From the NCBI GenBank assembly GCA_017940245.1, contig JAGAYZ010000019.1:1-43959 (forward strand): a stretch of 43,959 bases of DNA. Reading direction: 5' to 3'. Positions 23,352 through 32,563 of this stretch are shown here, piece by piece. The stretch's first letter is position 1. Each line of letters opens with the position of its first letter. The DNA is from Muribaculaceae bacterium. Lineage in GTDB: Bacteria > Bacteroidota > Bacteroidia > Bacteroidales > Muribaculaceae. Below the pieces are notes generated by a model. It had not been told where the DNA came from. It ran no database searches and saw nothing but the letters and a program-made list of their open reading frames with translations. Made by a program: the position numbers and the translations under genes.

Positions 23352-25553
23352 TCAGCGTATAAATAATAATTCGCGGTATTTGGGGAGCGGCCAGCAACTG
23401 TCGTCCACAATGAGTTCCAGTTTGTCAATCTGGTAGCGAATATCGTCCAGCCTCGATGCCACCATATCATGATAGGCTATGGCTCTTTCTCGCTGGTCGT
23501 CGATGACGTTTGCTCGCTTGCGTGCCTCTATGAGTTCTCTGACCTGTTGCTCTATCGTGGCCGTGCGCTGCGCGATTTCCTCAATGAGCATGATATTGCG
23601 CGCCGACAACATCCCGGCTTTGTCCATGGAGAAGATGGCGGCCATATCTTTCACATTATTCAGCAACTGAGCCTGATAGCGCGTAGCTACAGGAATAATG
23701 TGATTCATCGACAGGTCACCCAGCACGCGGGCTTCGATTTGCACCCTTTTAGTGTAGGTTTCCCACTTCACCTCGTTGCGAGCGATGAGTTCTTTGCGGG
23801 TCATCACTCCCATGGTTTCAAACATAGTGATGCTGCTCTCATCGAGATACCGCTCAAAAATCCTGGGACACGAGGTCTCGGTGTCCAGTCCCCGCTGGGC
23901 AGCCTCTCGCGCCCATTGGTCGGTGTAGCTGTTGCCGTCGAAGCGGATGTTCCGGCACGCCTTGATGTCGTCGCGCAGTACCTCGATGATGGCACGCAGT
24001 GTGGCATCGCTGTGCCAATCATCGGCGGCTATGCGCGCATCTACACGCTCCTTAAACCGGACCAAAGCCTCGGCCACAGCAGTGTTCAACGCAATCATTG
24101 CGCAAGCACAGTTGGCTTCGGCCCCCACTGCGCGGAACTCAAATCGGTTGCCGGTGAAAGCAAAGGGCGAGGTGCGGTTGCGGTCGGTATTGTCGATGAG
24201 CAACTCGGGAATTTCAGGAATGTCCAGCTTTAGGCCTTGCTTGCCTGCCATGACCAGCAACTCATCGTTGCCGGCACTCTCGATGCGGTCGAGCAGCTGC
24301 GAGAGTGGCTTGCCCAAGAACGCTGAGATAATAGCCGGTGGGGCCTCGTTGCCACCAAGTCGCAACGCGTTTGACGCACTCATGATTGAGGCTTTGAGCA
24401 GGCCATTGTGACGATAGACGGCCATGAGCGTTTCCACGATGAAGACCGCAAACCGCAAGTTTTGCTGGGGTGTTTTACCTGGAGCATGAAGCAGCACACC
24501 ATTATCGGTCGACAGGCTCCAATTGTTGTGCTTGCCGCTGCCATTGACTCCGGCAAAAGGCTTTTCATGCAGCAAGACACGGAATCCATGTTTGCGCGCC
24601 ACACGGCGCATCACCGACATGAGCAACATGTTGTGGTCTACGGCCAGATTGGTTTCTTCGAAGATGGGAGCCAGTTCAAACTGGTTGGGGGCAACCTCGT
24701 TATGACGTGTCTTGCAAGGTATTCCCAGCTCGAGCGCCACAATTTCCAGTTCTTTCATGAATGCGGCCACTCGCTCGGGAATACTACCAAAGTAGTGATC
24801 GTCCATCTGTTGATTTTTGGCTGAGTCATGCCCCATCAGGGTGCGCCCGGTGAGCAACAGGTCGGGGCGAGCGGCATACAGCCCCTCGTCTACCAAAAAA
24901 TATTCTTGCTCCCACCCCAGATTGGAAGTCACCTTCTTCACTGCGGGATCGAAGTAATGACACACGTCGGTAGCGGCCACATTGATGGCATGCAGTGCCT
25001 TGAGCAATGGTGCTTTGTAGTCGAGCGACTCGCCGCTGAATGAGATAAACACGGTGGGGATGCACAGGGTGTCGTCGATGATGAACACCGGCGACGTGGG
25101 ATCCCAGGCCGAGTAGCCACGCGCCTCAAAAGTGGAGCGGATTCCTCCCGACGGGAACGATGACGCATCGGGCTCTTGCTGAACAAGCAATTTTCCGCTA
25201 AATTCCTCCACAACGCCACCATTACCGTCAAACTCGATAAAGGCATCGTGCTTCTCGGCAGTGCCCTCGGTAAGCGGCTGGAACCAGTGTGTGTAGTGAG
25301 TGACACCTTGCTCGGTAGCCCACTGCTTCATGCCTTGAGCCACAGCATCGGCCACCGTGCGGTCGAGCCGGGATCCACCCAGCATCACATCCATCATCTG
25401 GTCGTAAACATCGGCCGGAAGATAGAGACGCATTTTCTCGCGTGTAAACACTTTGCAACCGAAGTAACTTGCCGGCGACTGAGCCGGCACATTTACGTGG
25501 AGAGGCTTTTTCTTAAACGCCTCACCCACGACTTGAAATCGTAGATTGTTCAT
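23352..25553 (-). CDS. glnN: glutamine synthetase type III (GlnN)
   Basis: 733-residue cytosolic enzyme that makes glutamine from glutamate, ammonia and ATP, the main ammonia-assimilating glutamine synthetase of Bacteroides and Prevotella. The length is normal for GSIII, much longer than GSI (about 470). Catalytic motifs are LGWEQEYFLVD, RHNEVAPNQFELAP and GVNGSGKHNNWSLSTD, followed by NRTSPFAFTGNRFEFRAVG. The helical C-terminal extension after about residue 600 is characteristic. It has a clear terminator downstream, and a strong hairpin lies between it and the upstream dockerin gene only 24 bases before its ATG. Confidence 0.97.
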   Translation of the reverse strand: MNNLRFQVVGEAFKKKPLHVNVPAQSPASYFGCKVFTREKMRLYLPADVYDQMMDVMLGGSRLDRTVADAVAQGMKQWATEQGVTHYTHWFQPLTEGTAEKHDAFIEFDGNGGVVEEFSGKLLVQQEPDASSFPSGGIRSTFEARGYSAWDPTSPVFIIDDTLCIPTVFISFSGESLDYKAPLLKALHAINVAATDVCHYFDPAVKKVTSNLGWEQEYFLVDEGLYAARPDLLLTGRTLMGHDSAKNQQMDDHYFGSIPERVAAFMKELEIVALELGIPCKTRHNEVAPNQFELAPIFEETNLAVDHNMLLMSVMRRVARKHGFRVLLHEKPFAGVNGSGKHNNWSLSTDNGVLLHAPGKTPQQNLRFAVFIVETLMAVYRHNGLLKASIMSASNALRLGGNEAPPAIISAFLGKPLSQLLDRIESAGNDELLVMAGKQGLKLDIPEIPELLIDNTDRNRTSPFAFTGNRFEFRAVGAEANCACAMIALNTAVAEALVRFKERVDARIAADDWHSDATLRAIIEVLRDDIKACRNIRFDGNSYTDQWAREAAQRGLDTETSCPRIFERYLDESSITMFETMGVMTRKELIARNEVKWETYTKRVQIEARVLGDLSMNHIIPVATRYQAQLLNNVKDMAAIFSMDKAGMLSARNIMLIEEIAQRTATIEQQVRELIEARKRANVIDDQRERAIAYHDMVASRLDDIRYQIDKLELIVDDSCWPLPKYRELLFIR

Positions 25554-25577
25554 AAATCATTTAGTCTATAAAAAGGA

Positions 25578-25635
25578 ATGATGCCAAAATCCGGAATCTA
25601 CCATGCGGGTTAGCCATTCAGGATTTTGGCATCAT
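25578..25635 (-). terminator. 15-bp hairpin between the dockerin glycosidase gene and glnN
   Basis: Perfect inverted repeat: ATGATGCCAAAATCC and its complement (25578-25592 and 25621-25635) with a 28-base loop. On the minus strand it is followed by TTCCTTTTTATAG, so it looks like the terminator of the dockerin gene that ends at 25692. However, only 24 bases remain before the glnN ATG and they hold no TAnnTTTG, so glnN transcripts probably begin upstream and carry this hairpin in their leader. It may therefore act as an attenuator. Confidence 0.7.
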
Positions 25636-25691
25636 GATAGTAATCATCAATTATAGAAGAGTCCTGTCCATTACCATGAAACGGAACCCGC

Positions 25692-28094
25692 CTACAATTT
25701 CAGGATGATGTTGATGATGGCGTTCACATCTTCCACATCCACGCGTCCGTCGCCTGTAATATCACTTGTTGCCCGCAACTCGTCACTTGCAGCCAAGCCC
25801 AGGATGATGTTGATGACGCCATTCACATCCTCCACATCCACGCGCCCGTCGCCATTCACGTCACCTCCCACCACAGGGGTTCGCGCAACACCGGCATAAA
25901 TGGTTTCGAGCCTGGAGAAGACGAGATAAAGATTCTGGCCGGCACCGATAGAAGTCATGCCCACGTCTATGCTGGCAAGCGTAACGGGGTAGTTACTCAC
26001 TTCACCGGGATTCATCCACTGCGCCATGGGCAGGTCTATGACCAGGTCTTGCTCTGGAGCAATCACGGGTGGCACTACCGTAGCATAGGTAATGCGGTTA
26101 TTTCCGGCATACAGACCAAACTGCAGCTGCTTGACTGGAGCTGTGCCGGGGTTGAAGTGCAAGCGCAAGGTGTCGGGCATGCTCCAGAAGCGCAATTCCT
26201 TTTCGAGCAGGATGCGAGGTAACCGGCCCGAGGCCGAGGTGTAGTCCCAACGCAGTCCGCCGCCCTCAAGCTCGGTTGCATGGCCACCATTGCCCACGCG
26301 CTGACTGATGGTCCAAGTCGCAGGATTGAAATCATCGGCCAGCATCACGCGAGATACTGGAATTTCCACCTTTACCATGAGGGTATCGGCCACCTGGCCT
26401 AGACGGCCTATCACCATTGCCTCGCCATCGCGCAGCCCACGCAGCGTGCCCGTGTGCTCGTCCACCACGACCACGTCGGGTGCCTCGCTATGCCAGGTGA
26501 GAGCATTGGCACCGATTGGCATCACATGGTCGTTGATTGTGGTTTGCACCTGCACGGTATAGTCGCGCAAGCCGTCGTTAACAATCTGCTTGTGCGTGAT
26601 CTCAATGTCATCTACGGCATTGCTCACCACCACGGGCATCGTCACCGTGGCATCGCCCAGCGTGGCCGTCAGCGCCTGTACGCCGATTCCGGTGACAAAG
26701 AGCGTGGAGTCGTTAACAATCTGGCCCAGCGACTCGGGGCATGAGAGCACCACACCTTTGACATCGGTATCAACAAGCATGCCATACTGGTTATATCCAT
26801 AAAAATGCGGAGTGAACACACCATATTGCGGCAGATTCAGACTAAAATCCTGAAAACGGATAGCAGCCACCACATCGTCGTCGGGCGCACTGCTCACACA
26901 GTAGAACGCATTGCCGTCGGCACGCTCGTTGCCGTCGCTTGGGCGGTTGCGGGTGCCCAAAGTGCTGGTGTAGAGAATCGACGAGCCGCCACCGTCCAGG
27001 TTCATGGCATCGGTGGCACCGGCATATTTCATGATGGCGGCCAGCGCACTGGTGCGCACACCATTAGAGATGGGTGAGCGACCATCCACCACGCAGAAAT
27101 ACACCTTGTCGCCACCGTCACTGTAACCGATGCCGGTGCGCGGGTGCAACTGGTTGGCATCGCCACGGTCGCCCTCGCTGTTAAGAATCTCTCCATCGGC
27201 CAGAATTTTGGGATTCCCCGACACCACCTGGTCAGGCACCACACTCTGGTCGCCGCACGTCCACGTTGCATCCACCTGAATCACATCGCCCTCCTTGAGG
27301 CCCTGGACAAACTCGGCCGCCGAGCCATGCCCGTGAATCACGTAGGCACCGTCGGGGATAGTCATGTCGCCTGCGGTGCTGGGTGTGCCGGTAATGACCA
27401 TGTGGAAAGTTCCCGCCGTCTTGAACGTCTCGCCTGGTGCCACAGTGGCGGTCACCTCACAACCACTGAACTCGTTGGTGCTGCCATAATAAAGGTAGTT
27501 GTAGATGGTAATGGCGTTGCTGTTGTTGCCGGCTTCATTGTTGATGTCACCCAGCGCCGCGGTATCTCCGTCGGGTGACGTAATGGTGCCACTGTAACGG
27601 AAAGGATTGATGTAGAGCGCGCCTGTCTCGTCGACGATAAAGTTTTTGTAGGCCGTTGTGTTGTAACGGGTGCGATATATTTCGCCATCACACACGGTGG
27701 AACCCACCGGCGACCCCACCACCGAAACACCCCTCGCAGTAGTGCCCGCCGTAGCAAAGAAGTCACCGTTAATGCCCACGAAATATCGCCGACCCGGCTG
27801 GCTCTTGCGCTTGGCCATGCTGGAAATGGTCTCATTGCCGGCCAATTTGTCGCGCGCGCTCACTCCATGCAGCGAGATGTAGGGATTGGTCATGTCCATC
27901 GTGGAATAGAACACCCGCAGGTGGTGTAGGTCGTTGTGGAGCCATAGCGAGGTCTGCATGGTACCGGGTCCCACCTGATTATGGAACAGCGTGTCTACCG
28001 TGTAGGTCTCACCATTGAGCACGATGTTGCCACTAGCCATTGCATTGCCCATCGTGGTGCCCGCCAACAAAAGTGTGAGTAAAAAGTTTTTCAT
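25692..28094 (-). CDS. secreted phosphodiester glycosidase (NAGPA/DUF2233-like) with C-terminal dockerin
   Basis: 800 residues from the ATG at 28094, which begins the signal peptide (MKNFLLTLLLAG, cleaved near MASGN). The N-terminal half is a phosphodiester glycosidase domain: VGINGDFF (about 105), HPRTGIGYSDGG (about 317), VVDGR, and MNLDGGGSS (about 364-372), which in human NAGPA and the Bacteroides DUF2233 structure form the active centre that removes N-acetylglucosamine from phosphodiesters. The middle has bacterial Ig-like modules. The last 65 residues are a type I dockerin with two calcium loops (DVNGDGRVDVEDVN and DITGDGRVDVEDVN), each followed by an INIIL helix. It follows another dockerin gene on the same strand, downstream of the Sus genes. 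The substrate is unknown. Confidence 0.88.
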   Translation of the reverse strand: MKNFLLTLLLAGTTMGNAMASGNIVLNGETYTVDTLFHNQVGPGTMQTSLWLHNDLHHLRVFYSTMDMTNPYISLHGVSARDKLAGNETISSMAKRKSQPGRRYFVGINGDFFATAGTTARGVSVVGSPVGSTVCDGEIYRTRYNTTAYKNFIVDETGALYINPFRYSGTITSPDGDTAALGDINNEAGNNSNAITIYNYLYYGSTNEFSGCEVTATVAPGETFKTAGTFHMVITGTPSTAGDMTIPDGAYVIHGHGSAAEFVQGLKEGDVIQVDATWTCGDQSVVPDQVVSGNPKILADGEILNSEGDRGDANQLHPRTGIGYSDGGDKVYFCVVDGRSPISNGVRTSALAAIMKYAGATDAMNLDGGGSSILYTSTLGTRNRPSDGNERADGNAFYCVSSAPDDDVVAAIRFQDFSLNLPQYGVFTPHFYGYNQYGMLVDTDVKGVVLSCPESLGQIVNDSTLFVTGIGVQALTATLGDATVTMPVVVSNAVDDIEITHKQIVNDGLRDYTVQVQTTINDHVMPIGANALTWHSEAPDVVVVDEHTGTLRGLRDGEAMVIGRLGQVADTLMVKVEIPVSRVMLADDFNPATWTISQRVGNGGHATELEGGGLRWDYTSASGRLPRILLEKELRFWSMPDTLRLHFNPGTAPVKQLQFGLYAGNNRITYATVVPPVIAPEQDLVIDLPMAQWMNPGEVSNYPVTLASIDVGMTSIGAGQNLYLVFSRLETIYAGVARTPVVGGDVNGDGRVDVEDVNGVINIILGLAASDELRATSDITGDGRVDVEDVNAIINIILKL

Positions 28095-28116
28095 AACACG
28101 TGTAATTAAATGGTGA

Positions 28117-28150
28117 AGGATGGTGTAAAGCGGCCACTTCACACCATCCT
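28117..28150 (-). terminator. hairpin between the two dockerin genes
   Basis: A 10-base-pair stem (AGGATGGTGT and its complement), one mismatch, three further pairs and a 6-base loop. No strong T-run follows on the minus strand, so it may be a partial terminator or a processing or stability element between the genes. Confidence 0.5.
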
Positions 28151-28191
28151 ACAGAATCTTCAATCTAAGGCATCGGCCTGGGTAATGCCTG

Positions 28192-29664
28192 TTAAACCTT
28201 GAGAATGATATTGATGATGGCGTTCACGTCTTCGACATCCACCTTGCCGTCGCCGGTCACGTCGGCTTTGCCCGGATAATCGCCGGCCTGCTTGGTCTTG
28301 AGGATGATGTTGATCACGGCGTTCACGTCTTCTACGTCAATCTTGCCGTCGCCAGTCACGTCGCCCTTTTGGTAAGTGGGCTCTTGGCCTCCATAAGGCT
28401 TCACATTCTTGCCCATGCGGTAGATACCGAAACCATTCTGGCATTTGTAGGTGAGAATGGTCACATATTCGTTACCATCTTCGTCTACACCAGGGATGGC
28501 CTCAAGGCTGTGGATGCGGATACCACCATCGGTGGTATGACCCAGTGAGTCGGCGGGAATCTGCCAATATTTTTCCATGGAACTGAGTTCCAGGTCGGCA
28601 TTCAGTTCCACAATGTTGGCCTGGCAGCCATGTCCGTCGCCCAGATATTGCTTCATGGAATAGAGCATGAAGTTGCGCCCGTCGAGATGGAACTCGGTCA
28701 AGCCATTGGTTCCGGCTTCGGGCTGGAGTTCCCAGTTCTCCACAGCGTTGAAGGAGTCCCACATGTCACCGTTAACCATATACAAAGCCGGTGCGCTGAA
28801 GAAACCATCAATCCAGAACAGGTCGCCCAGGTAGTAAGTGTCGGGGTCGCTTTCATCGGCACCGAGACACATCTTCACAAAAGGAGCATATCCCCAACTG
28901 GCCACTTCCTCGCTATTGGTACCATTGGCAGCACTCCATCCTCGCGGGAACTGAGTGATTTGAATGTGGTAGTCGGTGCCATCGAATCCGGGCTCCCAAT
29001 CGCTGCCTTGTTCGGCATGCCAGCGATAGATGAGGTCGCTGCTGGCACCGGCACCCATCACATTGCACTGAGCCTCCTCGCGCGTGATGTCGCCCATCAC
29101 GTCGATGTAGTCAATGCGTGCGCACACTTCCTCTTGCGTTTTGGCCTTGATGAGTTCGCCCACCGAGGTGAGCGCGCCAGTCTGGGCATCTACTTGATAG
29201 AGGTGGAATGAGCGTGTTGACTCGCTGGTATACTGTGCCAGCCACAGGTGGCCGAAGTGGTCCACACCGATGTTGTTGGCCAGCAGTGAGGACTGAGCGG
29301 TGCTTGCATAAGGCTCACCATTCAGCGTGAGGGGAGTTGCTCCCAGGTATTCGCCCGTTTTCACATCATAACGGAAGAGCACACACTGCATCTCGGTAGT
29401 TGTATCGTTGATTTGGTGTGTGTACAGTGGCGAGCACGTCTGCGCAATAAGCACCTCACCATTGTAGATAGTGGCTCGGCGGGCATAGTTGTTGGCAAAC
29501 GGGAGCGCATTGTACTCAAGTTCACCGGTGTGAACGCGCGAGATGATCCAGTCATTGACCAGTTTGTAATCGCCTACGGGCTCGTAGGTCTGGCCATCGG
29601 TGCCGGCCATCATTGAGGAGATGGCGAGCAACCCTGTTGCTAGAGTGAGTAAAATTTTTTTCAT
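28192..29664 (-). CDS. secreted dockerin protein with a predicted beta-propeller-like region
   Basis: 490 residues. A signal peptide (1-20) is followed by about 400 residues of repeating beta-strand segments with aromatic and Asp residues, such as GVDHFGHLWLAQYTSE, LYQVDAQTGALTSVGE and LFWIDGFFSAPALYMVNGD, which look like propeller blades but are too divergent for a family call. The C-terminal 60 residues form a type I dockerin with two loops (DVTGDGKIDVEDVN and DVTGDGKVDVEDVN) and INIIL helices. It has no lipobox and no type IX tail, so it would be held on the cell only through the dockerin. It follows the PKD lipoprotein of the Sus locus on the same strand. Confidence 0.8.
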   Translation of the reverse strand: MKKILLTLATGLLAISSMMAGTDGQTYEPVGDYKLVNDWIISRVHTGELEYNALPFANNYARRATIYNGEVLIAQTCSPLYTHQINDTTTEMQCVLFRYDVKTGEYLGATPLTLNGEPYASTAQSSLLANNIGVDHFGHLWLAQYTSESTRSFHLYQVDAQTGALTSVGELIKAKTQEEVCARIDYIDVMGDITREEAQCNVMGAGASSDLIYRWHAEQGSDWEPGFDGTDYHIQITQFPRGWSAANGTNSEEVASWGYAPFVKMCLGADESDPDTYYLGDLFWIDGFFSAPALYMVNGDMWDSFNAVENWELQPEAGTNGLTEFHLDGRNFMLYSMKQYLGDGHGCQANIVELNADLELSSMEKYWQIPADSLGHTTDGGIRIHSLEAIPGVDEDGNEYVTILTYKCQNGFGIYRMGKNVKPYGGQEPTYQKGDVTGDGKIDVEDVNAVINIILKTKQAGDYPGKADVTGDGKVDVEDVNAIINIILKV

Positions 29665-29751
29665 GTCACTTGAATTTAAATGTTAGTATTTTTTTTTGAA
29701 TCCTATTCATCATGGAAGGGAAGCGCAATGTCTCCCCTTCCGTCATTTGAA

Positions 29752-31458
29752 TCAGAACAGATGCGTCAGGCGCGGATTGATGCACACGCCCAGTATCTTG
29801 TCGCTGTTGTCGTTGAATCGCTCAATCTTCCCCGTAGTGGGATTAAAGAACGACAGACCGGTCTGATAATTCTTCTCTGTCGCTGCAGCCCGGAAACCGA
29901 AATAGACGCGATGATCGGCATCATTAAGATCCACAGCCATCTGTGTCGTATAAACGCCCTCGGAATCGGTGGTGTTGATAGGATCGGCATCCATCTCAAT
30001 GAAAGTGAGGTAGTTGGGATATTCAACCGTTGCATCGGCAGCAGGCAGCGCATATTGGGTGAATCCCACGCCAGGCGTTGTGCCCTTGGTCATCCACACG
30101 TAGAGGTAACCCAGTTCCTCGTCGAGGGTGAAGGCACGTGGCTGTGTGGTGGCAAGCACCACGGGATGCGGCACTTTGCCGGTGGTCTTGCCTATGTCGG
30201 CGGTGGAGAAACGGTAGATACCGTAACCCGAGTAGTTCTTTCCCCACCAGAACATACCGTCCTTGTCGATATAGATGCCAGTGTGAATGGCACCATAGGC
30301 GATACCCTGCCCATAATAGGCCAGCTGATTATTGACCACAAAATAGTCGGTGGTGGAGTTGAAGTTAGTAGTTTCCACTGCTCCACGGGTAGAGAGCGGT
30401 AAGCGCCGAATGCCGGTGTTGCGGTCGGTGTAGTAGAGATAGTCGCCGTCGGCTGCTCCCTGGAAGGGGTCGTTGAAGGCCTGCTGGCCCACATTGGTGA
30501 CCATCACGTTCACATTGGTTCCATCGGCACTCATCACGGTGATTTTGCCATCGCCCAGCGTGCTGTTCTCGTCGTTAACGTAGTAGTACTGCTTGCCGCA
30601 GTCCAGGATATAAACGTTGTCCTGCTCGGTGATGCCCTGCTCGGTAGTGGTCTTCTCGGTGGCAAAGACCAGCGTTGTGGGCATATTACCCGAGCTCACG
30701 CCCATGTCGAAGGGCATGTTCTTGGTGCCCGCCGGCAGGTCTTCCTTGTTGATGAGCTTATAGGCCTTGATGTTGCCACCCAGTTCGGCATAATAGAGCG
30801 TAGGAGCAGGTACGTTAGACCCTACTTGAACATTCACATAGGAATCTTCAAGGCGCCGGTTTTCACCATTGACATCGAAGTAGGTTCTCAACTCAATGTG
30901 CTGTGAGCCGATGTTGCGGAACTTGAGCAAGCCCGGATCTTCGCCCTTGTAGGTGGTGATGGGCGTGCCGTCGGCCTTCATCGTGCCCTCGGGGAAGGTC
31001 CACTCGTAGGAACATTCCAGATTCTCAGGATTTGGCAACTCAATGCCCAATCGCACTGTCACATCGTTGATGACTACTGTGGGGGCACTCTGCTCGACAA
31101 CCGAGAGGATGGGAGCGATGTCGTAGATGAGCAACGGATAGGTGCGCGTGCCCACTCCCTCAAGCATGAGCGAGACCTTGTAGAGGCCGGCTTCCTTATA
31201 CTTGTGCTTAGGATTGGACTCGGTTGAAGTCGTCCCGTCGCCAAAGTCCCACGTAACAGCTCCGGTCTTGGCCGAGGTATTGTTGAACTGAATCGTGGAA
31301 ACCACATAGAAGTCGAGCGTGTATTCGTCGCCATCCACATTGTAGGTGAAATCCACATCTTTACCCGGAAAATCACCATAGGTGGGTTCCTTGTCGACAC
31401 ATGCCACCAGCGTGAGCGCCACCAGCGCCATGAGTGCTATATTTCTGATTGATTTCAT
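29752..31458 (-). CDS. PKD-domain lipoprotein of the Sus locus
   Basis: 568 residues. The lipobox LTLVAC (Cys at about 20) points to an outer-membrane, probably surface, lipoprotein. Residues about 50-115 form a PKD domain (WDFGDGTTSTESNPKHKY, then AGLYKVSLML). A second Ig-like unit follows, and the rest looks like a propeller (GDYLYYTDRNTGIRRLP, IYIDKDGMFWWGKNYSGYGIYRFS). PKD-like lipoproteins usually stand last in such susC-susD operons and are thought to bind the glycan. It starts 12 bases downstream of the preceding lipoprotein gene. No catalytic residues were recognised. Confidence 0.85.
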   Translation of the reverse strand: MKSIRNIALMALVALTLVACVDKEPTYGDFPGKDVDFTYNVDGDEYTLDFYVVSTIQFNNTSAKTGAVTWDFGDGTTSTESNPKHKYKEAGLYKVSLMLEGVGTRTYPLLIYDIAPILSVVEQSAPTVVINDVTVRLGIELPNPENLECSYEWTFPEGTMKADGTPITTYKGEDPGLLKFRNIGSQHIELRTYFDVNGENRRLEDSYVNVQVGSNVPAPTLYYAELGGNIKAYKLINKEDLPAGTKNMPFDMGVSSGNMPTTLVFATEKTTTEQGITEQDNVYILDCGKQYYYVNDENSTLGDGKITVMSADGTNVNVMVTNVGQQAFNDPFQGAADGDYLYYTDRNTGIRRLPLSTRGAVETTNFNSTTDYFVVNNQLAYYGQGIAYGAIHTGIYIDKDGMFWWGKNYSGYGIYRFSTADIGKTTGKVPHPVVLATTQPRAFTLDEELGYLYVWMTKGTTPGVGFTQYALPAADATVEYPNYLTFIEMDADPINTTDSEGVYTTQMAVDLNDADHRVYFGFRAAATEKNYQTGLSFFNPTTGKIERFNDNSDKILGVCINPRLTHLF

Positions 31459-31470
31459 AGGTCTAAGAAA

Positions 31471-32523
31471 TTAATTGAGTGAAACTTCCTTGTTGTCGGT
31501 TGTTTTACCGTATTTCCCGTTCTTGTCATAGACCCGGAATTCGGGTATGAGCGAGTAACTACGCGTGAAGTTGATGGCGTAGGTCTTGTCGGCGCTGTTG
31601 TAAATCCAGCCTTCAAACGGGATGGAACTGATGAGCTCTTTCCAGTAGGGCATGTACTGGCGGCGCACATAGGTGAGTTTTCCACCGGTGTCGTCGCTGA
31701 AGCGGCACATGAGCCAGGGCGACGATTTATAGACCTCGAAAATCTTGTCGGGGTCGATGTCGGCCGGCGCGTCGTCGCGAGTGGGGATTTCCACGATGGT
31801 GGTCACGTCGTTCACCACGGTCTCGTAGTAATAGTGATCCACTTCATCGGTGGTGAACCAGGCATCCGACTTGTCGCCCGTTTCGGTCACGGTGGGGAAC
31901 TCCACCCCATACTTGGCATTCAACGCCTGGAATTGCTCGGCGGTGAAATCGTAGTTGATGTAAATGTTGCGCAGGTCGTTGTAGTAAGCACTGTCGCGGG
32001 TGAGGTAAGTGACCATGTGGTCGACAAACTCGGTCTTGAACGACGACGGATAGTACTGATTGAATTTTTCCTCGTCCCAGTCGGCCGGAGCAACCCACGA
32101 TTGCGGCGCCAGCGTGCGCGAGGTGGGGAACGAGTCATTGAGCACATATTCGTGTCCGTCCCACTCGGCTTTGCTGTGTGAGTAGGTCTCTTGCAGTTGC
32201 ATGCTGCGCACAGTGTCGCTACTGGCTATAGACTTGGTGTAGGCCAGCGACGAGGTGAGTTTGCTGGTTGCTTCGGCGGTCTGGTCGCGCTTGATGAGCG
32301 TCCACACCTCGCTGTGGTCAATCTCCAGTCCCTGGGCTGTGTAATACTTGGCCTTGAAGGTGGCATAGGCACCCGCCTTGACCAGCACCGAGTTCTGCTC
32401 CCAGTCAACCGTGGGCAGCACCTGGCCTATCTCCATGTTGTCGGCAAATGGGTCATGCACGGCGCAAGAATTCAATGCCAGAGCGGCTAGTGCCGCGATG
32501 AGTGATATGTTATACCATTTCAT
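31471..32523 (-). CDS. hypothetical lipoprotein of the Sus locus
   Basis: 350 residues from the ATG at 32523 (a GTG at 32532 is possible). The signal peptide ends in the lipobox LALNSC (Cys at about 20). The early region (GQVLPTVDWEQNSVLVKAGAYATFKAKYYTAQG) resembles an Ig-like strand set, and the rest is rich in aromatic and acidic residues with no family I recognise. Its place between susD and the PKD lipoprotein suggests a surface glycan-binding accessory like SusE/SusF, though it has no clear relation to them. Confidence 0.75.
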   Translation of the reverse strand: MKWYNISLIAALAALALNSCAVHDPFADNMEIGQVLPTVDWEQNSVLVKAGAYATFKAKYYTAQGLEIDHSEVWTLIKRDQTAEATSKLTSSLAYTKSIASSDTVRSMQLQETYSHSKAEWDGHEYVLNDSFPTSRTLAPQSWVAPADWDEEKFNQYYPSSFKTEFVDHMVTYLTRDSAYYNDLRNIYINYDFTAEQFQALNAKYGVEFPTVTETGDKSDAWFTTDEVDHYYYETVVNDVTTIVEIPTRDDAPADIDPDKIFEVYKSSPWLMCRFSDDTGGKLTYVRRQYMPYWKELISSIPFEGWIYNSADKTYAINFTRSYSLIPEFRVYDKNGKYGKTTDNKEVSLN

Positions 32524-32563
32524 AATCTTCACAATTTGAAAGTTGTTGATGTAATCATGATGT

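Noticed and set aside
25700-28350. Repeated GATGTTGATGA-type sequences near gene ends as a mobile or CRISPR-like repeat
   Set aside because: They are the DNA of the duplicated dockerin loops in two coding regions.
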